Source: Microplitis mediator (Eukaryota > Arthropoda > Insecta > Hymenoptera > Braconidae). From it: a DNA stretch of 64,000 nucleotides. Position 1 is the stretch's first letter, and the number at the start of each line of letters is the position of its first letter. Below the pieces are notes generated by a model, which searched no databases, was not told where the DNA came from, and worked only from the letters and a program-made list of their open reading frames with translations. Positions 54,200 to 64,000 of this stretch are shown here, in pieces. The stretch spans positions 4,960,001-5,024,000 of the forward strand of contig NC_079970.1 of the NCBI RefSeq assembly GCF_029852145.1, written 5' to 3'. Made by a program: the position numbers and the translations under genes.

Positions 54200-54936
54200 A
54201 CACAGTTGAAAAATTTGGGTTAAATTTAACACAAATTACACGTCCCAAACTGTCCACTCAATTTTTTGTGTTAAGGGCATTCTCAGACAGTGCCCCCCCC
54301 CCCACTTTTTAAAAATATGTAATGACTTTCAACTGTCATAACCGTATTGAAATTTTATTAATTAATTAAAAAAAAATTAAAACCTTAATTGAAAAAAGGA
54401 CAACGTAGTCGTAATTTCGTTGAGATATAGAATTTTTAAAAAATTACTTACAATTGATATCAATTGGGAGTTAAATAAAATTTTTTGAAGAAATTTTAGC
54501 CAACAAAATTTCAAAATTCGAATTATAAAATTGACATGACGATTTTACGGAAATTTATTTAGGGAATTTGTTTAACTCCTAATTGATGTCAAGTGTAAAT
54601 TATTTTTTTTTAAATCTATACATCGGCGAAATTACGACCACGTTTTCCTTTTTTCAATTAATGCTTTATTTTTTTTTTAATTAATTGATAAAAATTTGAT
54701 ACGCTTATGACAGTTGAAAGTCATTGAAAATTTTTGATAAGTGGGGGGCACCGTCTGAGAATGACCTTAATTTAACATATTATTCTTGTGTCAAACAATA
54801 ATACGGGTTTAAAAATTATTAAAATCAGACAACACATTAAACTTTAGTTAAATTTACACTTGATGGTGTCAAATAATTTACATAAAATATTTAACCATTG
54901 AATTTTTTACACAAGAACACAAAATTTTCAACTGTG
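54200..54936. mobile_element. Inverted-repeat element with CACAGTTGAAAA ends, carrying an insertion
   Basis: The left end is CACAGTTGAAAAATTTGGGT and the right end is its rough complement (AAAATTTTCAACTGTG). The element abuts the previous one and is itself interrupted by the palindrome at 54273-54768. Confidence 0.55.
54273..54768. mobile_element. Palindromic element with AAGGGCATTCTCAGACAGTG ends, nested
   Basis: The left end is AAGGGCATTCTCAGACAGTG followed by a C run (54293-54303). The right end reads GTGGGGGGCACCGTCTGAGA then ATGACCTT. The arms match through most of the roughly 500 bp. Relatives lie at 57876-58886. Confidence 0.7.
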
Positions 54937-57875
54937 CACAATCTCTACTTAAATAATTTTTTATAAAATTATTTTCATCAACTATCAATTTGTTTCTTCA
55001 ATATTTTTTTTTCCAATACTCTAATTACAAAGATGTCTTATTATCCCTAATAAGTACAATTTATTTATGTAATTTTTTTTTACAATTTCAAAAAATATTT
55101 CCAATCTTATGATTTTATCTCCACTAAAAATTATCTGCATTTATTATTTATTTCCATGATAACTCCACGTAATAAATATTTTTTTAAATTTATTTACAGT
55201 CTAGTCGCGTTATAAACCCGCTTACTTCTACGCTGTAAAAAATTGGGAGTGGATTCGGAGTTTATTTCCCTCCGTCACTGGGAATTTCGGAATTAAAAAA
55301 AAAATTACTCTACAAACGGAGTAAATATGGAGTTTTTTTCAGCGGAGAGATCTGGATTTTATTTCAACTTGCATTCACTCCAGTTCAGAATTTTAATATT
55401 AAAATAAACATCTTTTAGAAGTGAATTTCACTCCGGGATTAAGTCATCCGCTCCGCATTTACTTCGCATTCTCCGCTAATTTTACAAGTATCTGTGTCTA
55501 CATGATTATTTTCATAGTAATGGAGACAGAATTTCTTCAATAGAAATATAAGTCGACGGACTCATAACGCGACTTGACTGTACTTCTTTCTTGTAATAAA
55601 ATGTCAGTAACAATCAAAGTACTAAAAAATAATAAAAAATAACAAGGTCTTGATCGGTACAATGATCTCTAGAATACAAATACAATGACACTCGTGCTTA
55701 ATTTAAATTCCATTTTAAATCAATTAAATATTTTAAAATTCATATGAGAATATATCTCTAGGTACTTTGTGGCGGGACACAATCAGCGTCGGCTCGTGCC
55801 TTAAAAGCATTTAATATTTAAAAAATAATCTAATCCATGGGCGAAAAATCAAAACTATCATAAAATTTAACAGCGATGGAAATAATGAGTCTAAAATATA
55901 AATGAACATTGAGCAGAAATCAAACGCGCACGTCACTAGGACTCCGTTCCGATTGATTCGATCGTCGCCTCTAATTAAATTTTTTTTTTTTTCCTAATTA
56001 TGTATTTAATTTCATACCAACGAGTTCACAGTAAGTTAAATATCTAGTCAATAAATAATGCGTGAGCTTGAAGACAAACAAATTATTTAAATAAACTTGT
56101 GCGAGCCCTTAAATAAAATAAATAATTAACATCAACTTGACTTATTATTTACACTTTCATATTAATTTAAAATTTACCCGCCCAATCACTTACTCTAATC
56201 AACAACACGATCAATTAAAATTATTTAATTAAATTGATGAAAATATATTTATCATTTTGTCTTATCAACTGTCTGATTGAATAATTTAATTATATAAATA
56301 AAATTGATAATTAAATAATTAAATGTCACGCTCGTATGGCACAAATGGTCAGCTCGTCTCCATATTTCCTTGATGTATGACGCTTCTAATTATTTTTTTA
56401 ATAATCATTTTATTTTTAAAATAAAATCACCGGTTTAATTTAATTCAGCACCATATACATAGTATACAATAAAAGTATGTAGTCTACTTATTATTTTAAA
56501 TTTAAAATAAAAGTCTAAGATAACAATTTTTTAATATCTCCTCTCATTTAATTTATAATTTTAAAGTCGATGGCATTCGTTTTTTTAATTTTAATAAAAC
56601 ACTTTATTTATTTTAATTCTTTTTTTTTTTTTGTTTCTATTAAGCTATTGGTTACACCGTTAATTGATTATTAATTAAAGTGCCATGACAACTTCATAAC
56701 TCGTAACTAATTAATGTAATTAAATCGTTAGGCCAAGCTCAGACGATCGGGTCCAGCCGCGGTCTCTCCCGCCTTTTTTTTTAAATTAAAAAAAATTTTT
56801 ACTTTGAGTTTTATGAACCTGAAGTTCCAGGACACGAATGATTCGAAACCGGGTAAAAATTTAATTGATTAATTAATAAAAAGTACGGCCGCGGTTGCTG
56901 TTACCGTCGTCTGACGACATGGACATGGCAGTTTTATATTTTAAAAACAACTATAATTTTTTTTAAAAACTTTTTCATTAGAAGCATCACATTTTTTTTT
57001 TGCAAATGGTCTTATCTATTACTTTTATTAAAAGTGTTCTATGAAGGCTTCGTTATTTATTGGCATTAAGATTTTTTTAAAAATTTATTTACGATTAAAA
57101 GTAACAAGCCGTGATACTTAATTACTCAAGACATTTATTGTGATTATTATAATTATTTAAAAATAATTCAACAAATGAAAAAAAAAATTAACAATCTTAC
57201 AATATAATTAGATCGATATAGAACACAAATAATTATTGTTCACACTTATTATTATTATATTTACTTATTTTTTAATAAATTTTTTTTTTTAAACATCAAA
57301 TATTTAAAATAATAAACGATATTTATTTTCTTTATATATTTTGCCAAAAGCTCGAAAATAAAAAATCATTTATTTATATTTTAAATTTTAAAATATATAG
57401 AAATAATTAATTACCAACATTAATAAACATTAAAAAAAAACTTAATAAAATGTAATTAAATAAAATGATTTTTATCAGCTTCTTAATTAGCAGCGAAATA
57501 TATCAAGAATACGATGGAATATTTATAGCCAAATATTTTCTAGATCAATTAAATACTTACAACTAATTGTGCTACAAGTATATTATGCATCAACAAATAA
57601 GTCATACAAGTGCACATTATTTATAAAAAGCCACACTATATAATTATTTAAAATTCTGGTTCTATTTTGTAAATTTTGATAATTACTGACGACTAAAAAA
57701 AATTAAATTCTTTTTTAATTAAAAATCTAACCAGAAATTTTAATTAATTATTACAAACTTAAACTAAAAATTTTTAATCCTACGGCTCAACTTAAATATT
57801 TATGTGATCATGAGAACTGATAATGGTAACATTTAAATAAAAAGGAAATAAAAATAATATCAATAATAAATATCA
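54937..57875. other. AT-rich intergenic DNA
   Basis: Apart from the element at 55231-55488, only A/T homopolymer and TAAT/ATTA-rich sequence is seen. It may include alternative 3'UTR of sol, transcribed leftwards, but nothing in the sequence proves it. Confidence 0.35.
55231..55488. mobile_element. TA-flanked MITE, CTCCG-rich family
   Basis: It starts CGCTGTAAAAAATTGGGAG and ends CTAATTTTACAAG, with TA on both sides. The inside has GGAGTGGATTCGG and complementary TTCACTCC words, matching the copy at 36373-36623 in length and plan. Confidence 0.6.
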
Positions 57876-58886
57876 TGGGCATTCTCAAATAGTGGCCCCC
57901 ACTTTTTAAAAATTTCCAATGAAAAACTGTCATAAGAGTATCAAGTTTTTAAAAAAATTATTCAGTCTATATCAGGAGTTGAACGAAATTTGGAAAATAA
58001 AATTCAGTAAAATTTTAATGTAAATTTTGTAATTTTGAATCTAGAATTTTTCAGGCTAAAATTTATTTACCTAATTTTGTTTAAGACTCGGCCGTACCTA
58101 AAAAAATCTCGAATTTAAGAATTCTAATTACTTTTTGAATATTTTTGGGACTCGGATGATGAAAATCTTCCGAGGGGGTTCGTCTTCTGCTTTTGGTCGG
58201 AAGCTAAGAAAATTGCTGTTATGATAATTATTTAATAAATAATTCGAGTTTTTAAATTCGAGATTTCGTGAGTTGCAGCCCAGCCTCAAGGCCATTCTCA
58301 GACAGTGTCCACTTTTTAAAAATTTTCAATTGTCATAAACATATCAAAATTTAATTAATGAAGTAATTTCGCTTAGATATAGAATTTACAAAAAAGTACT
58401 TACAGTTGACATCAATTGGAAGTTAAACAAAATTTATTGAATAAATTTTAGCCTACAAAATTCAAAAATTCGAATTAAAAAATTGACATGAAAATTTTAC
58501 TTAAATTTTCCAAATTTTGTTTAGCTCCCAATTGACATCAACTATAAGTAATTTTTTTTTAATTTTATATCTCGGCAAAATTACTTCTACGTTGCCCTTT
58601 TTGCAATTAAAGTTTCACTTTTTTTTTATAATTAATTAATTAATTAAATTTGAATACAGTATGACAATTGAGTCATTGCATATTTTTAAATAGTGGGGGT
58701 ACTGTCAGTGCCCTTAACTCCTGATTGATAACGACTGTGAATTTTTTTAAAAATCAATATCTCAGTAGAATTTTCTCTTTCAATTGATCTTTTAATTCTT
58801 TTTAATTGATCGATAAAATTTTGATTCTCTTATGAGTCACTAAAAATTTTTAAAAAAGTGGGGGGCACTCTCTGAGAATGCCCTTA
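57876..58886. mobile_element. Nested palindromes of the GGGCATTCTCAGA family
   Basis: Outer ends: GGGCATTCTCAAATAGTG at 57876 and GGCACTCTCTGAGAATGCCC ending at 58886. A second copy with its own ends sits inside at about 58288-58716 (AAGGCCATTCTCAGACAGTG to CAGTGCCCTT). Both relate to 54273-54768. No coding frame. Confidence 0.6.
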
Positions 58887-59831
58887 TCTAGAGTAGTGAG
58901 AATCGACAAGCACGCATTATCATAAACACCAAAACATGATTGACTTATGAAATAGCCATACATATATAATTAAAATAATAATATCAAATAAACCAGTCTC
59001 GCATGTTACTTAATTAGCACGAAAAATAAAAATAATGATCGAACACCGTGTAATTAATTATTTTATTTGTTTTTCACTTAAGTATCTTTGGTATCGTGAG
59101 AGTATGTAGTTAAATGCACTCTTGTTAATCCGTTTATTATTATAATATATATGAACAAATTTTTATTAATTTATATTGTTTTTTTTCGGTTAAGGCGTAA
59201 TGTATTTAATAATGAGTTCGAGATAATTCTGACGCATGACTTGTTAGAAGAAAAAAATAATAAATTTCAAAATAATTTACGTACAAAATAACACATTTAT
59301 ATTTGTATGCATATATATGTGTATATGTATGTAGTATATCTCTCACACATCTAAATATCTTATACGTACGATACTTAATAATTATGTTGAGAAAATAATT
59401 ATTCTTATTTTAGTTTTTTTCGTATATTAGCAAGCAGAGTGTTCACTTATTTTTTTTTATCAGATAATATTTTGAGTATCAATTGTCGATTTTTATTTTA
59501 TTTTATTTTATTTCTAAAACAAATAATTTAAATCTAGTATCCACGTTTTCACATATATTCATTATTATATCGTGCATCAATGTCTCAGTTTTATTTTTTT
59601 CACTGTCACGATAATTATGCATTTTTTTATCACAATAAAAAAAAACCATGACAATTTTTATTTATTTTTTTTTTCTTATAAATTTTAATCACAAGTAACT
59701 TTGTCATGGTTGTTAATTAAATAATAAATTACCTTGTCCATTTGTTTGTTTATTTTTGAAACTTGTTGACCGGGTAATTAACTTAATCATTGATAATTTC
59801 GATGATTAAAATACATAGGATAGGATCATGT
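58887..59831. other. AT-rich region just past the sol stop codon, probably its 3'UTR and beyond
   Basis: No coding exon. Many T/A runs, GTATGTAG/ATATATG microsatellite-like sequence near 59310-59340, and several AATAAA on the minus strand. Confidence 0.35.
59750..59755 (-). other. Candidate polyadenylation signal of sol
   Basis: AATAAA on the minus strand, about 77 nt past the sol stop codon. Several more A/T-rich signals follow further down, so the true 3' end is unsettled. Confidence 0.35.
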
Positions 59832-62800
59832 TCACGTTATTAATCGAGGGCTGTGTAGACCTTCAACTTGGGTGTCTATTTGCGGGCAATGTTGGGTATC
59901 GGGTGGACCCCAGTCGTGTAAATTTCCACTGTTGGCAAGTCGGTGGGTCAAACGGTGAGCTATTGAAAATCCGCCGCTTCCTTCTAATTGCGTCAGCACT
60001 ATGATAACTTGCCTGTCATCCAATAAAAAATATTTATTAGGGTGGTCGTTAAAAAATAAATTTTCTGACGCCCCATAAAAAGCTTTTTTTCAGTAAAAAA
60101 ACACGTGGGGAATTTTGTTTTTTCTTTTTAAGTAAAAAGAACACGTGCCGCAGGACGATCAAAGTTCATTTTTCGATACAATCGCGGTTTTTTTTTAAAT
60201 ATCTCCTGAAATATGCAGATTAAAGGAAAAAATCATAGGAACAATTTTGTAGGAAATTAAATTCTTGACAAAAAAGGTCATATTCATTTTTTTTATAAAA
60301 TGTGTATTTACAAAGATATTTTAAAAAACTTTTTTTAGATCTGATGAATTGAGCGTTTTAAGGATTACAAATTTTGAAAATAACATTTTTCTAAATATAT
60401 AGAAACTATAACAAGCATTAATGATCGATATGTTACGAGTTACGAAGTTGTCTATATTTAAGAAAAAACGTTATTTTTAACATTCGTATTCTTAAAATGC
60501 TCAATTGATAAGACCTATAAAAGTTTTTTAAAAATATCTTCATAAATACACATTTTATAAAAAAAATGAATATGACCTTTTTTGTCAAGAATTTGATTTC
60601 CTACAAAATTGTTCCTATGATTTTTTCTTTTAATCTGCATATTTCATGAGATATTTAAAAAAAACCGCGATTGTATCGAAAAATGAACTTTGATCGTCCT
60701 AAGGCACATGTTCTTTTTACTTAAAACAAAAAAACCAAATTCCCCACGTATTTTTTCACTAAAAAGAAGCTTTTTATGGGGCGTCTGACAAAATTTAATT
60801 TTTAACGACCACCCTAATATTTATGTTATATATTTTTTATAAAATAATTCTATAAATATTTACCTATGGAGAGGGGGTACACTGTCAGCAGTTCTCAATT
60901 GTCCTCTTGTTGACACGACATTGTAACTTTCATGACAGTCACATTTAACGTGGATCCATTTGTTAACATGACGATTTTCTACCATGACAACGAGACCAGC
61001 CCAGCCTTTGGTTAGATAATAAGCAGTCATACCTTCTCTTCCCTATTAATTAATTAATTAATAAACAAATAATTGTAGTTAAATACAACGAGAAAAGCTA
61101 TAAAATCAAATGGCCGATAGTTACTTCATGCCGCTGTCCTTTGGCTAAAGTTAAACTGATGATCGCATCCGCGAGCACGAATGCTGGCGGTGATATTTGC
61201 TCGACTAAAAGTCGCTTGGAACTGTGGATAGCCAGGACATACTCAGGGTAACTTGACGTGTCCTCCATGCCCGTGTGCCAGTGGTTGAATGCCAGACAAA
61301 CGACAATGTACAAATCTCGCTCCAGCATCTTGTGACAGCCGACGAATCCGCGGACTTGACGTTTGCTGTGCTCTACTAGTCTACCAACTTGCGGTGCTGC
61401 TGGAGATCTTGTACGAAAGACAACAACACAGAGGTCTAACTGGGAACGTTGTGATTTTTCCGAATTCCTGTATTAATAAATAATAATTTTAATTATAAAA
61501 TAATAATGATTTATTTTGTTATAAATATAAATATTTGATTTACCGTTGGCCTTCTTGGAATAACGTGAACTCCGTTTCCGTGGGTTCAAGTACAGTCAGC
61601 AGCACACATGACAAATGTCTCAATGACGAAAGTGGTGGTAAAGTACCACGTAATCTAACTTCGCTCCAACCAACACGTGTTTTGCAAATGTCAATGCAGT
61701 CAAAGTATTTGAGGACATCATCAAAAGAAATCCAAAAGACACCATCAGAAGCACCATGTGGCATCAACATTTCACGCATTTGCGGTGTCCAGACCGGGCT
61801 GTCGTCGGACCAGTCGCCTTTCCAACTGTAGTGGCCCCAGGGGTTGCGTAAACGCAAGAGTCTGATCCCCTGGACGTCTCTGACATCGAGGACCGAGTAC
61901 GCATGTCGTGGTCGCAGCCCTCGCCGCTGATACTCTTCCTCGTCGACTTTCATGTTGCCGCCACCGCAGCTCGCGCCCATCAGAAACATCGCCTGTCTTG
62001 ACGACAACAGCTGCGCCCATATTAAATCTTTGTCGAGCTCGTCCTCGCTGGGCAGTGCGGAAGGTTGTAGAGGTACACTTTCGCACGGCGCCCCGGTGAG
62101 CGTCGCCAGTCCTTCGATAGCTCGTCCAGACACCAAGGCCTCGTAGCATCCGTGGATTTTCGCGACGGCTTTTTCTATCAACGGGACCCACAGCTGTTTT
62201 CTTTTCGCCTAACAAACGTTCCGAGCAAACGATTATTAATAATTTTATAAATTAATAATTAAACAGCCGGAAAGAAAAAATAGTTAATCGATAGGACTCG
62301 GTTTCATTGAGACTTAAATATTTTCCAACTAAATAATGAGTTGATAAACTTTTAAACTATCGACTTTATATAAAACAAAGAAAGGAACATACTGCACAGA
62401 GAAACATAAACTTGCTGTGTGTTATGTTTCAGCTGGACACCAGCACTCGAAAGCTCATGAACTTGAACAGTAACTTTTAATGGTAATTGCATGTAATAAT
62501 AAAATAAAAATAAAATACCTGGGAGTAAACTAGATGTCCTCTTTTGTCGCAAGGCAAGAGATCGTCGACGAGGACTGTAGTCCACTTGCCGTCCTTGCAC
62601 AGTCTGACCTGATAAGCGCCCTCGGGACAGGTTTCGCGCATCACCAACACGCGTCTCACCAGCTCGTCACTCTCCGCGAGAACGGCCAGCGCCGACAGCA
62701 GCCAGCAATTTCCCAAGACACCTTGTGATATATCCGAAGGTAGTGGAGTTCTGAATACGGCCCAAGGCAGTTTTGAATCGACGCTAGAGTCGACGTTTAT

Positions 62801-64000
62801 CTGGTGTGGCCTTCTCCACTGTACCACGTGATTATCTTTAGTGTCCAGCGGGTTATAGTACAATGATTTAGGTGCTGGTGGGAATGAATCGTCAACAAAT
62901 GGTTCGTTTGTCTGTAAAAATTAAAAAAATTATAATCATCATTGTTAATATTATAAATATAAAAATCTAAATTACCTCTTTACAATAACGCACAATCCGT
63001 TCCCACTTTTCTAAGGCTTCTCTTTCCTCAATATGTCTCAAGTTTTCCATCACAACACTTTCCTGGCGCTGTATTCTCAGCGTACTGACACCAGGTTCAC
63101 TGAAACGCGGTATATTACCAGGAGTTTGCGACAACGACTTTGAGCTTTGGCACATTTCGCATACACCGTTGGTGCTTTTATTTTCAAACGTACACAACTT
63201 ACAGTGCCACTGAAAAATTTAATATAGACACAAACATTTACAAATACTTAAAACTTTTATTTACATTTAGTAAACTTATACCTCTAGCTCTATTGTCATT
63301 ATTTACTATTAATAATTAATAAATTTACCTGAGCAACAGTCGATTCTTTGATCTTCGAGTGTCGCTTGTCGCTCTGGATGCTCGGGCCATTTCTTCTCAC
63401 CGAATTTCTGTGTCTAGGTGTGGATATTCTGCTGATGTTGCTCGCTAACCCGCTTCCGCTGCTACTACCACTGCCACTGCCACTGCCACTACCACTGGAC
63501 AGTCGCGGACTGGGACTCCGTTGACCCGCGACCCGATTGTCCCGTGGTAATTCCAAAAAATCAGCGAGTGTCTTGCAGGCATTGCAATTTTGGGCAGTGA
63601 GAGGATTCCTGAGTGTGCAGGATGGGCAGACCCAGCTCTCGCCTTTTCTTAAAGTTGGATCCTCGATGTGAGTGACGCTGCGTAACTTTGACCCACCGCA
63701 AGCTTCGCAGGTCGCTCTCGAGGCGGGATTTACCAGGGTACACTTTTTACACGTCCAGGCGGGTCCAGGTAACGGCAATGGGGATGATTCAATCGAGGAA
63801 TCATCAAAGTCCGACTCGGCGGTAGCCAGGGTTGCTTTTGGTATGTATCTAACACTGTCACGCGACACGACGATCGGCGACTGCGGAATGTGAGGGCGAC
63901 AATTAAGCGTATCCTTGGTCACGGTAATTAAACTGGGCTGCAGCAAAGACGGGGGAGTTCGCGATGAGCTACAGATATCACAACCGATTGACCAGAGCGG
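59832..64000 (-). CDS. sol: Small optic lobes / calpain-15 type cysteine protease, 3' part (partial)
   Basis: Seven exons in transcript order: 64000-63329 (continues past the window), 63209-62976, 62911-62519, 62208-61544, 61467-61125, 61042-60864, 60012-59832. They give 888 residues plus a stop, all joined in frame at GT-AG sites. SOL/CAPN15 is an intracellular calpain with N-terminal ubiquitin-binding RanBP2-type zinc fingers. In order: the tail of a finger (CDIC, residues 7-10), fingers at about 82-105, 123-147 and 225-250 (W-x-C-x2-C...N...C-x2-C), and a Gly-Ser linker at 169-185. The calpain core follows, with Cys371 (GNCWLL, codon 62705-62707), His535 (RHAYSV, 61903-61905) and Asn555 (RNPWG, 61843-61845). 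The SOL homology region is at about 665-888. The triad is intact, so an active protease is expected. The 5' exons are outside the window. Confidence 0.96.
60038..60816. mobile_element. 779-bp near-palindromic MITE in the last intron of sol
   Basis: Both ends read TAGGGTGGTCGTTAAAAA or a very close variant, and the two halves stay complementary through most of the length. The 8-bp direct repeat ATATTTAT flanks it exactly (60030-60037, 60817-60824), as for hAT-type insertion. It fills almost all of the 851-nt intron 60013-60863. No coding capacity. Confidence 0.8.

Noticed and set aside
61535..62215. Several plus-strand and second-frame minus-strand open frames over the calpain core
   Set aside because: Shadows of sol exon 61544-62208, whose frame shows the calpain motifs.

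Overview
The window looks like nuclear DNA of an insect. It is AT-rich, has GT-AG introns (some of several kb), long gene-poor stretches, many short palindromic DNA transposons, and three recognisable multi-exon animal genes. The compact, MITE-rich style suggests a hymenopteran, possibly a parasitoid wasp, but that is an inference from sequence style and the order is not proven. No bacterial, organellar or viral genes were seen. There are no tRNA or rRNA genes and no CRISPR that I can support.

Layout. 1-35.1 kb: no coding exon I can support on either strand. It holds AT-rich DNA, microsatellites, GC-richer unique patches (2.2-3.4, 10.6-11.1, 13.5-14.3, 18.2-19.7, 26.6-27.5, 33.6-34.0 kb) and at least ten palindromic or inverted-repeat elements. 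35.1-43.9 kb (+): an otopetrin-family proton channel gene, 8 coding exons, 570 codons, with introns carrying MITEs. 44-49 kb: intergenic, with MITE copies and a minisatellite split by a foldback element. 49.1-51.5 kb (-): Rbx1/Roc1a, the RING-box subunit of cullin-RING ubiquitin ligases, 5 coding exons including a 28-nt exon and a last exon with 13 coding nt. 51.5-59.8 kb: intergenic, with nested MITE clusters. 59.8-64.0 kb (-): the 3' seven exons of small optic lobes (sol, calpain-D/CAPN15 type), running off the right edge. It has RanBP2-type zinc fingers, a full calpain Cys/His/Asn triad and the C-terminal SOL homology region.

The three genes do not form a pathway. They are ordinary single-copy animal genes that happen to be neighbours. 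The most notable unexplained structure is the mobile-element layer. One class is palindromic elements flanked by TA with CACGG/CACTG ends, often nested, in one case exactly at the dyad centre of another. A second class is a ~205-bp MITE with 8-bp target duplications, including a tandem trimer inside one target duplication. A third is long foldbacks, one of them in a sol intron, that could make double-stranded RNA. All splice junctions were deduced by reading frames and GT/AG sites by eye; no computation or database search was run.
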